Assembly: GCA_963457665.1 (NCBI GenBank)
Contig: OY735212.1
Coordinates: 19,412,247-19,476,246, forward strand
Source of the DNA: Thysanoteuthis rhombus
Taxonomy: Eukaryota; Mollusca; Cephalopoda; Oegopsida; Thysanoteuthidae
DNA length: 64,000 bases
Direction: 5' to 3'
Positions 23,607 through 35,955 of this stretch are shown in pieces. The notes beneath the pieces are model-generated. The model had not been told where the DNA came from. It saw only the letters and a list, made by a program, of their open reading frames with translations, and ran no database searches. Each line of letters begins with the position of its first letter. The first letter of the stretch is position 1. The translations under genes were made by a program, and so were the position numbers.

Positions 23607-25125
23607 TTTACTTGTGCTTTTCTTGATCTGTTTCCGTCAACCTTTCATAGTAGACTACATTCAACAATAGTAATAAAAGAAACTTGTCAACCTTTGAGAG
23701 AAAATTAGTGTAATTTGATTTGACCGGAATGAACTTAGATTTCCCATGACTTTCCCAAAAAGGTAGGGGGAGATTGCTCTATAATTAGCTTTCAATAGTT
23801 ATCTCCCTTGAGAAATTGGTCAATCTAATATATGTTCAAGCCCTCACTTATTAAATGGCAAATCACTTGCATTTTTTTTTTTTTTGCATTCTCTCAGTCA
23901 GCACATTTTAGCAGTACCTTAATTCAATACATCTGGCTTTAGTATCAAGTTGATAAATTACCTACTTTTCACGTGAGATCTCTATGCCCAACCAACATTG
24001 GGAACAAAACTGAATCTCTTTCGTTATTACTAATGTTAAACTCTGCCAAGTTTGACACAAAACCAGATTTATGGAGTGCCCAATGACAAACAGACTCATG
24101 AGTCTGGGCTTGTAAGCAGAGGCTCAGCTTGGAGGAGGGGGACCCTTAAAAGCTTTATGAATAGTTACTCCATTTCTTCTAATATTATACAGAAACAAAT
24201 CTGGATAAATGCTGGAGGGGCCCCAATCTTTTGTTTGCATCACTGGTCTTCCATGTAGTCCGTCAAGAGTTGCTCAAGCAACAGATGAAATTTAAAGATA
24301 TCATCTTTTTGAGAGAAAAAAAAAATTAGGCAATATAGAAAGTGGGGATAAACATTAAACTATTTAATCTATTAAAAATTCAACTATTCACTCATCTCCA
24401 AACCGGAACTAACAGAGCCAAATTCTTCCAAATAGACTCTAAAATTTCCCACCTGAATTCAAACACTTGTCTCAAAATAGCCAATCAGGGAAAACACGCA
24501 GATATTCATTCCCATGACCAGTTCTACCACAATGAGACTCAAATTCATACCCTCTCTTTCTCCCCAAACTACCCTTATTACTAACATCTTCTAGTTGTCT
24601 TTTTCTTCTTGAAAAAGGGAGATAATAGAGGCACAAGGGAGATAATTACAGATGATACTATCATCAAATCAAATTAGGGAATTTGAATAGCCAATAAATA
24701 TGATGTATGCAGCAAGTGAGGTAATGCTTCTGCTGTTCTTTTAAGTTAATAATATATGATATATATAATATACTGTTCATTTCACTAGAGATTTGCACAA
24801 ATTTCATTATCTCATTTAATGCCAATGTAAGTCAGAGGAGAGAAGTTTTATTCATTTCTATCTTTTTATACATTAGTTCTGATAGGTTTATAATCTTTTT
24901 GCTGATGGCTAATAAGGATTATGAGATTCTTACCTGAATTGGTAAATGGTTTCTGAATGAATAGTCTTCCATATGACTTTCTCATATTGTCTTGTCACTT
25001 GAACAAAAGCAAAAGTTTACTTCAGTTTTAATGAAAATTACTTATTTTCACTATTGACCCTACTCTGAAAACATCATCACTTTTGAATGAAAGTAACATT
25101 CCTGGATTTAAGTTTTCTGCTTAAA
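23607..25125. other. Intronic sequence, no recognised element
   Basis: Short frames at 24052-24258 and 24342-24584 show no family motif. GGGAGATAAT occurs twice near 24620-24645. Nothing else. Confidence 0.4.
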
Positions 25126-25129
25126 TGGC

Positions 25130-25362
25130 AATGGGCAGGTTATGTTGCAAGAATGACAGACAAACGATGGACATCATGACTCACAACATGGATTCCCAGA
25201 GATCACATGTGAAACTGAGGCTGACAGAATACAAGATGGAGAGATGAACAAGTCAAATCTAGAAAATACTGGCTCCTTGACGCCTATGACAGAGGGGTGT
25301 GACAAATCATGGGGAAGTTATATGTCAAACAACGGACGTTAAAAAACTGATGATGATGATAA
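25130..25362 (+). mobile_element. RTE-like LINE 3' end
   Basis: GGGCAGGTTATGTTGCAAGA, ATGACAGACAAACGATGGAC, CATCATGACTCACAACATGG, ACAGAGGGGTGTGACAAATC and a GATGATGATGATAAT tail. Confidence 0.8.
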
Positions 25363-26600
25363 TGAATATTCATGGATTATAAAATGAAAGTGTATGTGAA
25401 TGAAATATAGAAGAAGTGAAAGGAAACATCTTTACTTTTTAAAAAATGATATACCTTCAAAACACCTGTACTTAGCGGAAGAGTGATCTTACCTGAAAGG
25501 TGTTCTCCTGTCTAACTCCCCTCTAAAATATTAGAAGTAGAAACAAACCTATTAACTTAAAATGAATAGAGAAATTTAAGTTAAATTCTTTTAAAGTTTT
25601 TTATTAGATGACATATTGTAAATCATTATTAGTAAATTTTTGCCTCTATTTGCCTAAATTCTAATTGTTGTTACCATCTATCACAACTAAACTCAGACGG
25701 GTTCCCTTCAGCAGTGAGAGAGTAAATTAACAGGATGAATCAGAACAAGGAATAGATTTCAGGTAAAAAGTAGCAAAGAAAAAAACAAGAATAATGAACA
25801 ACTGGATATATCCAAAAAAATATTTGATAAAACAAAAAAATCTAAAATTATTAACTTTAAGTGAAAGGCAATTAGCTTTAGTATGTGGTACAAAGTCTCC
25901 CAATAAAAACATTATTTCAGGAATAACTTAATCAATAAGCCACTAAATCAGAAAAGAAATGCTGCATTAGAAAGATTTTGGTTGTATTAACACTTCATCC
26001 AGAGAAGAAATACTTATGTACACAGAAATATTGTTTATATCAATGTTTTTAGAAATTTGATATATTTTTTAACCAATGAAAAGGAAAGAATACATACTCC
26101 TTGACTTATTATTTGTAGCAAATATCAATATATAATATCAATATAAAAATTGGAATGTTGATCACAACAGGATGTATATGTAGTGCATATAATAAGAGGA
26201 CAGATTAAAAGAACTAGAATGATTTATAAAAAAAGTGGACCCCCTGCTCAGAATCAGAGGTTCATGCCAACTGTACCCCCAACCCATCCCGCTCAAGTCT
26301 ACTTCGGTAACTATAAACAACAGCTTCATTAGCAAACAGCACACAAGTGGATAATTGTTTTACAATGAGTTGTTAGTACATAAGAAATTGTGTGTAAGTC
26401 CATTTTATACGCAGGGCCAGCCTTAATGCTCCTAGCTCTACGTACAAGCTGAACCTTGTTGCCCTTCAAAGTATAGTATTACCTTATTCATTTATAACTG
26501 TAAGATATTTTTTAAAAATCAGACTTCAGGGAATTTTCTGTTTTTATTGTTTAATTCATTCACTTTCCCATTTTCCCTCTTATATTTGAGAAGACCAACT
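25363..26600. other. Intronic sequence; weak repeat at 26400-26470
   Basis: AGGGCCAGCCTTAATGCTCC at 26413 and GCCCTTCAAAGTAT recall the repeat at 1-80. The rest is unremarkable AT-rich sequence. Confidence 0.35.
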
Positions 26601-26604
26601 GTCT

Positions 26605-26840
26605 CAGATGTCCATTCGTATAGCATAATGGTTTGCGCATCTGCTGCACACACAGAAGGTTCTGGGTTAAGACTATTCATCAGGACAAATTTCCCTTTGC
26701 ACTCATCGATTAATTGAGTATACTCCAAGTTGTTTGATTAGGGTGGAGATATCTATTTTGTGGACTTGCAGTCTGCTAAGGGGATGGTCATAAAAACTTG
26801 TAGGAATAAAGTCCTGGTCTCTACCAGATTTGAAACTTTC
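26605..26840 (+). mobile_element. tRNA-derived SINE-like element
   Basis: CGTATAGCATAATGGTTTGC (box A region) is followed 25-30 bp later by GAAGGTTCTGGGTTAAGAC (box B-like). This is the spacing of a tRNA head. The body after it has no second copy in the window. Confidence 0.5.
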
Positions 26841-27925
26841 AAGGACCACTAAGCTGACACATATAACAGATTGGGATACCAGCCTCTATACTATATTGTG
26901 AGTTTTCTATTAAGAGACCGGACATTTTCCCTAATGTCTCAGACAGCATTATAACTATACTTTTTTTTTTTAAATTCATGATTTTGTCTCTTGTATCATT
27001 ATTCAAATTCTAGTTCTTGTTAAGTGTGAGATTATACTGTTTTGATAAAATCAAAAAGGGTGAATTGAATTCTTGCCCAAGGACTTTACACAGACAGGGC
27101 TGTTGGGATGGTTACACGCACCCAAAACAAGACATGAAATTTGTGTCCCCTGGTCGCTTGATCTCCTTTCAAGTTTTCGTCCTGGAAGGTCAGTACTGCA
27201 ACCAGCTAAAGTCTGCACTTTAAGTGGCTGTCTAGTTGGGCTAATTTTAGCACCCACCCTGCACACAGGAAAAACAAAAAATTTTGTCAAGAAAATCATC
27301 ATAAATGTAAAGTGAGGTATTTAAAGCCAATAAAATCCATAATCTCCACAGTGCCAGCAAGTAGCAATAGTTGTATTGCACTTGTGTTACAGGTCTTGCA
27401 AAAGGGCCCATGTTTGAGATAAGCTGTTTTTAACAAATTATCACCTTTAATTTGAGTTATTTTTTGAATACAGGATCATTGGGAGCGTGGTATCCTTATA
27501 TTACATATGGAGATATTTGTAACTGAAGTCATAGCCACTTCATAAAGATAAAAATTTAAAAAAATTCTATTCAATTAATTGCAAGCAGAAAAAATGTGTG
27601 TATTTTTACAATTGAATCACCACAAATGACCCATCCGATCAACCAGCCCAGTTGATAGATTCATCTCTCTTTGCTCATCAGTCTATGTATATGTCCATGT
27701 GCTCTCCTAGTCACATTTCATGGGGCTACAGTCTTGAAAATTAGTGTGACTACACCACCAGACAACGTCTAAAAATGTCTTAATAATTTTTCTAAAAGAT
27801 TGCTTTTTGGGGTCTCTATGGTCATTTTTGACCAACCAACAATGCTCAAGGTCAAGATATATTTTTAAAGATTATTTCAGATAATTTTTCAGATAATCAT
27901 TCTGGTGCATGCATAGGACTGCAAT
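26841..27925. other. Intronic sequence with overlapping short frames
   Basis: 27015-27320 has open frames on both strands and is less AT-rich (ACTTTACACAGACAGGGCTG), suggesting an old transposon piece. No motif was identified. Confidence 0.35.
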
Positions 27926-27939
27926 TCATTTATGCTAGA

Positions 27940-28035
27940 TACAAATATCTGTGAGTACTTTCCTGATTTTAGGCCCCTTTATAATGTATATAACAGGCCC
28001 CATACAAGCTCAATCCAGCCAGCAAATAATCCCCT
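27940..28035 (+). repeat. Dispersed repeat (AGGCCCC...TATAA type), copy 1
   Basis: TTTTAGGCCCCTTTATAATG, ACAGGCCCCATACAAGC and AATCCAGCCAGCAA align with 35870-35955. Confidence 0.5.
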
Positions 28036-28725
28036 ATCTTCAAGAAAGGGGAAAGGAAGAAAAAAAAAAAAAAATACTCTCATTAACAACTGTCTTGCTG
28101 AGCTTATAGAATCTATGTTCTTCCTTACGAAACTTTACATGAAACAAGGTCAGTTGAAAACTTTCTTTGTGCGTTGCAGAAGAGAAAAGAAGTTTCATGT
28201 CTTTTAATACCAAGGTTGAATGAAGATTACAAAGGTCTGATAGTTCAGCAGAAGATTCTAATAGAATTTTTCGGACAAATGCATCCTCGACTTTTGCTGT
28301 CTATTGGATGTTATGACGTCTCAGTGGAGGGATATCTTGCTTTATCTTTCACATATCATGGAGTAAATGGTACATAACATAAAAACCCAGCTCACTTTCG
28401 TGACCTCTCGTCTTTCTCTTGCTAACACTTAGATACTTGCTTTACTGATTTCTAAATTCTAAGGTGGACACTCCCTGCTGTGACCCTTGGATATAAAGAC
28501 ATGGCAAGATATTTGCCAAAGACAGATTTGGACACTACAACCATTTACGAGGACCCCAGGTACATTCAATATTAATGACCTGCATCTCTCTCAGAAGGAA
28601 CAAGATTCTGATACCTACTGTTATTATCTCCAAAATCTCCATTTTTGATGGCTACAATGCCAGCCTCTGACTCAGTCCTTGATAATTATATCTTTTTGTT
28701 CAGATTTTACGCTTGATGTCAAAAT
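28036..28725. other. Intronic sequence, no recognised element
   Basis: Reading frames at 27932-28377 have no recognised motif. Confidence 0.35.
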
Positions 28726-28733
28726 TTCTACAA

Positions 28734-28771
28734 CAATGATGGGAACAGGTTTTGGGAACACGGTATATGAT
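28734..28771 (+). repeat. Family M unit, solitary and weak
   Basis: GGGAACAGGTTTTGGGAACA followed by CGGTATATGATA matches the internal unit of family M, but without its flanks. Confidence 0.4.
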
Positions 28772-28779
28772 AAGGCTGT

Positions 28780-29600
28780 GCCTCAGATTTTTGCTTAAGG
28801 ATCAAAAATCCATCAGAGGTTATCAAAGTGAACCAAGATAAGGGTTGCAGGTTATGTAAGCCCTGCAGGTAATTGAAAAAATATATATAAGGCCAATTTT
28901 GGATAAATTTTTGACATTCAAGAACCCTGGATATTGTTAAATAGTTATACACTATAGCACTGCGCACCCCTCCCCCGCAACATTTTAGCACTATTCTACA
29001 AATGTGATGTGCTTTATAAACGCAATCATAAAAGGCCTGATTTAAACAAGTGAACTTTACTCGGATGTTCAGGTTTTATGTGTTGGATAACTTTGAATCC
29101 ACTTGAAATACAGGAAGAAATTTCCCATCCTAAACTTCTTGAATGAAGGTGTATATTGTTGCTTTTTCTACTTTTGACCTCCTATAAAATTTCTATCTAT
29201 TAGTTCACAGTGAAAAGCTGGCAGCCATTTTCATTTTCTATTAGCTTTCCATGATATTTTTTCATGATACATCCTGGGGCTCAGCACAGCTGCCTATAAA
29301 CATCCCAACAAATGTGCAATACAAAAACACAATCACGCTCATTCTTCTTCTATAATGCCATGTCATGAAAAAAACTTTAAAATCACTTACTCAGCTTTAT
29401 CCTTAGATGCTTTCGGTAATAATCATAACTCAAAACAACTTTTGTCTACAGTTTTTATATTACTGCAAATATATATATATATATATTATTACTATCATTA
29501 AATGTATATACATTCAACTAGTATATCAAGCTGTCATAAAAAGCTAGCACAAAAATAATTAGAACTATTTGTACAAATACGAGCTGAAACTCGGTCTATT
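28780..29600. other. Intronic sequence, no recognised element
   Basis: ATATAT tract at 29470-29486. Nothing else recognised. Confidence 0.4.
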
Positions 29601-29613
29601 ATTGAGAATCTAC

Positions 29614-29700
29614 CTTTCCATGGCAGTCGTTTAACTGATTAGGATGACTTCAGCCTTTTGGCTTCACAGACTAATCAGTAAGGCAGCTGCCACTGGAAAG
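29614..29700. repeat. Long imperfect inverted repeat (hairpin)
   Basis: The left arm 29614-29642 (CTTTCCATGGCAG ... CTGATTAG) is complementary to the right arm 29671-29700 (CTAATCAGT ... CTGCCACTGGAAAG) with a few mismatches and a 28-nt loop. The downstream GTGTTCAAGTCTTGCC (29732) looks like a pol III box B. Confidence 0.7.
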
Positions 29701-29909
29701 CAGGCTCTTGGGATGAGGATAGAGATGTGTGTTCAAGTCTTGCCAGATTTTTTTCTTTCTATTTCTAATCTAGGATACTTATTAACAATTGAAAAATGAC
29801 AATCTGGAATGTGCAAAAAGAGCCATAGAAATTAAGACGAAAGAAATACTTGGCAAACATTGATATAAACAAATAAAGCTCCATGTTAGGAATTCAAATC
29901 ATATTACAG

Positions 29910-30316
29910 ATACTGTCAACTAAAACTGTCAACATAGGTTTCATTCAGTTTCCAAGTTGGTCTGGCTGGTTCTATGTATGTATGTATGACATGCACACGC
30001 TGTACTAATCTGGTTAGAAAGCTGGAAATTCAATCATTTACTCATAATCATGTCTATAAAAAAAGTTTTGTGCTTTTTTCAAAATTTCCCCTTAATTTCT
30101 GTTAGAGAAGGGTTCAGTTTACATGTAAGTTTATTTTTAAATCTATTCCTTAATTTGTGCTTACTTGTTTTTTGAAAATTAGTACTTTTTAGTTGTCACC
30201 ACATAACAAATTGGAAAATGAGGTGATCGATCAACTCTTGTTAATTGATCATCCCAACATGGTAAGCTGCCAAAGGCGCTGATTACATGATGATTTTTAT
30301 CGTGACTAAGCAGACT
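29910..30316 (+). repeat. Family A repeat
   Basis: ACTGTCAACTAAAACTGTCA, AGTTGGTCTGGCTGGTTCTA, TTTACATGTAAGTTTATT, CCCAACATGGTAAGCTGCCA and CGTGACTAAGCAGAC. Confidence 0.8.
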
Positions 30317-31245
30317 TTTTTCTATAGGTGTTTCTTAATGGGAGATCGGCAGAAACTACAAAATTTGACTGAATAAAGAGGATATATATATTTTATGTCC
30401 TATCTATTTGCCTTCCCACAAGGGTAAGATGTGGCACAAGGTTATTTTTAATGTGGGATGGTGTGGAACACCCATAAAAATTGCTCCAGTCTCTGCTACC
30501 AAAGTTACAAAAGTGCCAGGACAAGCCCGACCCATCCCTTTAGGTTCGATGGGATAGCACCACTCCAAAGCAAACTGCTTCTCTGCAACTAGGCTAATTA
30601 ATAATATAAGGACCTAGGATGAGTCCATAGGCTTTGAATGCACTTAGTAATGCCAAGCCTCAGTATCCCTCATTGACAATGACATTGCACCAGCGTACTC
30701 AGTTCGAACATACCCTATCAACCAATCTGGTCTATTGAATGTCTAGGAGCAGTCTCTACACTTCGGGCAATGCCATGGTGCAGATACTACACTTTGATCA
30801 GAGTCAATAGGCCAGAGAAATATATACAAATATTTTATGTCAAAAATATTCAAACTTTTTGATTGTGAAAAAAAAAGTGCAAGACAGAGTAAATGGTGAA
30901 AGATTTTAATGTTCATAATTGTGAGACTTATACCAATAGCCATTCTTATGGACCAAGGAAATACCAATATATCTGTTTTCTGATATTACAGTGTCTGGTG
31001 AGTGTTTCTAGTCTGCTTAAATAGAGTTTCTGTTGCTATGCCACACCCTCAGTTGTGTCACCGAAATCGAGAAGGTATCTTGTCGAAATTTATTTGGACA
31101 ATCAATAAGAAAGTTTGCTTCCTTGGGCTATTCTTTAACTACAGCCGCTGCCAAGTCTAAGAATGGCACCTGATTGCAAATAAACATGATCATCCGAGAC
31201 ATGAATATTTTTGAGCTGCTATAAAAATAAGTTAAGGATTCATGC
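30317..31245. other. Intronic sequence, less AT-rich around 30420-30780
   Basis: 30480-30780 (AGCCCGACCCATCCCTTTAG) is probably transposon-derived but has no partner or domain here. Confidence 0.35.
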
Positions 31246-31249
31246 CATC

Positions 31250-31545
31250 ACAGTCAATAATTGAACAACCTAAGCATCTAAATTTGAAGTCATATAAAAA
31301 AATTCCATTGAAGAATAAATATGGTCATAATGAATTCTATTTATGGCAGCACTGGCTTTTTACACTGGAAAACATCTAAAATAGAGTAAAGAAACATATA
31401 GATTTTTGAGAATCTATGTTACCGATAAACCCATCAAAACATTAAAAAAAAGTCGCAGAACCTTTTTTTCCAAAATTAAAACAAACTTTCCTAGAGGTCT
31501 AGTGGAGAACTTTTTTCAAGTCTGTAGACAAAAGGCTGGAACACG
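31250..31545 (+). repeat. Repeat C, copy 2
   Basis: Same ordered blocks as 22600-22935 (AAATTCCATTGAAGAATAAA, CACTGGAAAACATCTAAAAT, TTTCAAGTCTGTAGACAAA). Confidence 0.7.
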
Positions 31546-31754
31546 CAAACTCCCCAAAATATAAAGAATGAAAAAACACTTCACAAACTTTGGTGGCTAT
31601 GGTTGTTTGATAGATGGAATTTACTTTCTTGACCGGATTGAATACCAGAACATAATGAGATGGGTAGGAGATTCATACAATGATTGATTGGGTCATTAAC
31701 CCTTAAATTCATTTGAATGGTTATATCAAGGTGAATGACTGCCAAGCAAAATTT

Positions 31755-31900
31755 CCTCCTTTGCAGCTCTAAATGAACTTTTTTAATTCATTTTTTTTAT
31801 TCAATATCATAATGATTTTACCAAAGAAGAGTTCGGCTGTCAATTAGTTCATAACTTCAAGATTTGAAGAGATTCCTGTAGTTAATGTGAATACTGCGGA
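31755..31900 (+). repeat. Possible family B remnant
   Basis: TTTTTATTCAATATC, CAAAGAAGAGTTCGGCTG and TTAGTTCATAACTTCAAG loosely follow the family B core. Confidence 0.3.
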
Positions 31901-32995
31901 TCAATTTTCTTTTCTATCATTGATCATTACTTGCTTATTCCTGCAAAGTTCCCTGTAGAGCAAAGGGTGGCAACCTCATCATGCCAGCTGGGTAACTCTC
32001 CTCAGCTAAGCCCATGTCAGTCCGACCATATTTACCTTACTCTTGGTTGATCTTCTCCGGATCTGCTACAGCCATCCAAGTCTTCTTTTGCCCTTCTGAA
32101 GTGGAATCTTCCCAATCGAGCTTTTGCTGGAGTGATTTTTCTGCAGTTTCAGTTGCAATTGGGTTTTACAGGACAGAGATTCTAAACCCATACTCAAACG
32201 CTTCTCCTTGACTCTAAACTTGTGACCGGCAAAATAACCCGGAAAGAAAATCTCTTGGCAGTGTTTATTGATCCTAATATAGATCTATTTTACATCTACC
32301 AAATCAGAACTGTCTTTTCCTTTCCATGTAATCACTGATCTCAATTTTATGGATTTGAACCCTATCCTTTCAACCCTCACCTAAACAAATAAATTCCATT
32401 AATGTAAAAAATGCTGAAAAGAGATATTGTCAAGGAAAATAATACCATTCCCATTCAATTAAAAATTTTTTTTTTTGATAACAATTTGCTCCATATCTTC
32501 CTACAATTTCTGAAATTTAGAAAAAATGATCTTAATACAAATGAGTCAAGGTTGATGAAATTTTCAACATCTTATTTAGTTTCGACTAATGATAAATCTT
32601 TTAAGAGACATATTGGAATTATTGAATAATTTTTAGTTGATACCTCCTCTCCACTATAGCCCCTTCTCTTTCAAATAATTTCATCATAAAATTGCATTGA
32701 AAATCAGTAAGAAAAAGATTTTCACTGGTCAGGAATTACTGGGTGCACAACAGAAATTTACCCATCATTTAATATCTTATGAATTTAGGTTTTGACCAGG
32801 GAGTTAAAAATTTTGCTCAGTTCATCTCAAACATCTATTTTTCTCTGAGTACAATTTCATTTGTCTATCCTAAACATTTATTTGGCATGGCATATATGGT
32901 GTATGTGATCAAATCTTGCTCTAGGGAAGGCTGCACAACAAAATTCGGTGGATGAAAATGCTGAATTTTTTCTGAAAGACAATTCATAACGTCAT
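31901..32995. other. Intronic sequence with a GC-richer patch at 31970-32230
   Basis: The patch has an open plus frame of 65 codons and is open in parts on the minus strand. It looks like an old transposon fragment without diagnostic motifs. Confidence 0.3.
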
Positions 32996-33820
32996 TGTTA
33001 TTGACATTGGCACAACCTTAAGCAAGCCAATCCCTGGCAGAAATTGCTCAGTCTGCACCTTAAGGGTTGTTGAAGAAAGTGAGAAGTAATCCTTGCAGAT
33101 ATCATCAGGGATACAAAATAAGATTGTGAAGGAAGATTAAGAGCTGAAGGCGTATAAAATGCAATGTCAACATTTGATTCCATCAGCCTCGAAGCAAAAG
33201 TGAGTCAACAATGTTTGAGTAAATTCAGAAGGCTGCTGTCAAAGTCTTCATCTTGTCTGATGAGAAAATTTTCCCTGGGCAGACTATGAAGAATTCTAAA
33301 GATGTTAGGGTTCATGTAGTTGAAACTGGAGACCTTCCTGAAAGCAGCCAGGTTCATTTTCATTGCCAGAAGCGGGCTGTGGTGATGGTGCAGGCCACGG
33401 TTGCATCATAGTCTCTTTTATTGTCCATTGGAGAGAGTGTGAAGGTAAAAAGCTAAGTTTATCTTCAAAAGGTATCACCTTGGGTTGTTGAAACCTCTGG
33501 AGAGTGTTACATCTTTGATCAAGATGGGGCACCTGCTCACACAATAAATATCACCCAGGTATTGTGCAAAAAACATTTCAACAGATTTGGAGACAAGAAG
33601 TTCTAGCCTCTATCAAGCCTACACATCAACTCCATGAATTTTGCCTCCTGATCCTTTTTGGTGAGAGATATTTTAAAGATCTCCCCCAGCAAGCAGTAGT
33701 CTAATTCTGGTCCAATTTAGATGAAGAAATAGAGCGGCCTTCATGTAAGTCAGTTATATCTCATCAAAAGGACATAATCAAAGCAAAAGGAAGCCATTTT
33801 GAGAACTAAATGCCTCATTA
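32990..33820 (+). pseudogene. Decayed Tc1/mariner-superfamily transposase
   Basis: The relic reads on the plus strand. In one frame FILSDEKIF (33250-33275) carries the first catalytic Asp and YIFDQDGAPAHT (33508-33541) the second. They are 88 codons apart and in frame, with two stops between them. Downstream, CKKHFNRFGDKKF, a stop, then PLSSLHINSMNFA corresponds to the FWPPSSPDLNPLDY block, but the Asp residues there have become His and Asn, so catalysis is lost. The tail AIKAKGSHF-like (33780-33805) matches the conserved C-terminal AKGGHI. Upstream, 33000-33180 shows remnants of the DNA-binding part. No terminal inverted repeats were located. It lies inside the first visible intron and is unrelated to the minus-strand mariner at 38821-39330. 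Confidence 0.7.
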
Positions 33821-33824
33821 GACT

Positions 33825-34235
33825 CAGTATAGACAGTAGAATACTTTGTACTATACACATGCCTCAATTCAATTGTAAACAAATTGGAGAAAATGATAAG
33901 TAAATTTTTGTGGCATTCCCTTTAAGGCAAGCATTACTCACAGTATAGGGGTATTAGGTGTATTTCAATTCTAAAAACTCTTGGCATTTTCTTTCTTATT
34001 TGATTTTTTTGTCAATTCCAAAACATTTGTTCTATAACGGTTGCAGTGTTAGGTTCAACTGCATCCCCCCATGCAAATTTTATTAAAGGTTATTTTTAAA
34101 AATGATTCAGGGTTCTTCAGGTATATTGCACCCCTACTGTATATAATAGACAAGCTGAAACCTACCTGCATACTGAACCAAAAATAAGAGTTCAATTATA
34201 TTGTAAATAGAAATAAACTCTAAAATCATTTGAAT
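33825..34235. other. Intronic sequence, no recognised element
   Basis: Nothing identified. Confidence 0.4.
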
Positions 34236-34239
34236 AAAA

Positions 34240-34375
34240 ATTCTCAAAACTCTTTATCTTAAAACATTTCCCAAGGTTCATTGAGTTTGCCTGTTAAATT
34301 TGGTTGAGGGGCAGAATACACTGTGACAAAAGAGCGAGTTATTTTATATAATAGAAGATATATATTCTGACCTAA
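34240..34375 (+). repeat. Family G: single copy
   Basis: ATTCTCAAAACTCTTTATCT, then CATTGAGTTTGCCTG and TATTTTATATAATAGAAG, align with the two units at 945-1310. Confidence 0.5.
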
Positions 34376-34399
34376 TCAACAGAACTACTACCAGTAGAC

Positions 34400-34800
34400 A
34401 TCGTAAGCAAATACTAATACACTATTGGTCTGGACAGCAACCCAACCTTTCACTAGGTCTTATCTGGTGTCGAACATAAGATAGACATTTGGGAAAATTA
34501 AGAACAAGACCTGTCAAAGGTCAGATGAGCTCCCAGCAAGTCAATGAGCATTTGCCATCATATCAAGGCAAGAGGAACTCTTAAGCTATGGCTGGTAATC
34601 TTCCTAAGAGTTGGAAAGCTCTCAACACAAACTCTGCGTCCCTGTAGGCTTAGTAAACTTTTGACAGCTTTTGTATTTGCACCAGCGAGCAGATATTCGA
34701 GAATGGACAAGCAAGTGGGATTAGAAGAGTCTATGCTCTTACAACCATGATCACCTTTTGTTGAAGTTATTAGAGTAATACTTGTATTCAAATATATTAA
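34400..34800. other. Unclassified GC-richer patch, probably transposon-derived
   Basis: Both strands stay open for about 70 codons (34544-34750 plus; 34791-34558 minus, with LEYLLAGANTKAVKSLLSLQ). No motif assigns it to a family. Confidence 0.3.
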
Positions 34801-34977
34801 GTACTGTCATAAAATTTCCATTTGGAAAAAAAATATATATATGTATATATACATGATTATAAATTGCATTATATTATATTGAAACCATAATTGAAATGAT
34901 CTCTCATTATAACATGGTGAATGTATCATTTGGCCTAGACAATGTAAATAGAATTAACACTTGGAAAAAACAGAGCG

Positions 34978-35075
34978 CCTGTAGCAATCAACCATGCAAC
35001 TTCAATGGTAAGAGCAAGTGGCAATCTTATCAGTCACAGATTCGATCCTTGCAGAGGCTCCAATAGGCCAAATGA
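34978..35075 (+). mobile_element. Possible tRNA-derived SINE head
   Basis: CTTCAATGGTAAGAGCAAGT (box A-like) and CACAGATTCGATCCTTGC (box B-like, GATTCGATCC) are spaced as in a tRNA. There is no second copy in the window. Confidence 0.5.
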
Positions 35076-35240
35076 TACATTCACGATTTGATAACGAAAG
35101 ATCATTTCAAATATAGTTCCAATATCACACAAATATGGAATCTTTCATATGTATGTGACTGAGGTCAAAAATTTAAATACAGCACAGTAAGTTGCAGTTT
35201 TATTTATATTTGAAATATATCATGAAATATACAAACTAAC

Positions 35241-35612
35241 CAGGTCTAGTAAGACACTCAATAGATACTGTCGTGTAATCGATGTCTTTTGGCAACATGC
35301 CATGTTGGGGATGATTAATAAAAGATTTGTAAAAAGGAGACCATCGATGGATAAATTATCTCTATTGACTTATGTTGGATCACTAAAAAGTTTGAATTGA
35401 ATATCCGTAAAAATTTAGCATAAGCTTGGATTGCAAATTGGAGCCCTCCACTAAAAACATATCAGAAAAGAATATCTTTGAAGCACAATAAGGGGTAATG
35501 GTTTGAATTTCCAGCTGTCTGGCTTCATAACTCCAACCTGTATATGCGATATATCGCCTGCCAGACTTGCTCATAAACTTATGAAGCCCATGTTGACAGC
35601 CTTGATAGACGT
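35241..35612 (-). repeat. Family A repeat, minus orientation
   Basis: CAGGTCTAGTAAGACACTCA, TCTTTTGGCAACATGCCATG, TTTAGCATAAGCTTGGATTG and CCCATGTTGACAGCC. Confidence 0.8.
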
Positions 35613-35869
35613 TTTTTAATATGATTTCCTAAGGTTTTTCAACATTAACAATAAAATTAAGTAGTAGAGGGTCAAAATTATTTATACACTGCCCATCAGA
35701 GTGACCTTTCGTGGTTCAAGAATTCATAGCCACTGCACAAAGATGATAATGAAGTAATATACCTGAAATCTCAAAGAATATTTGCTATATTTTTTGGCTG
35801 TACAGCTAATGAGAAAATTCAATTACTTTGTTATACAAGTAGAAAAATTGTGTGTTTGAATAGTTGTGT

Positions 35870-35955
35870 GCATTATTTCAGGTTAGGACCCCATTATAAC
35901 ATATGCTACTGGCCCCACACCACCCTTCATCTAGCCCTGCAAGCAATGTTGATGT
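35870..35955 (+). repeat. Dispersed repeat (AGGACCCC...TATAA type), copy 2
   Basis: GGTTAGGACCCCATTATAAC, TGGCCCCACACCACCC and TAGCCCTGCAAGCAATG align with 27940-28035. Confidence 0.5.

Noticed and set aside
29701..29760. A functional tRNA gene next to the hairpin
   Set aside because: Only a box B-like motif is visible; a full cloverleaf with a paired acceptor stem could not be drawn.
34544..34791. Opposed open frames suggesting a small gene
   Set aside because: Both strands open, no motif, and a repeat-like composition; kept only as an unclassified patch.
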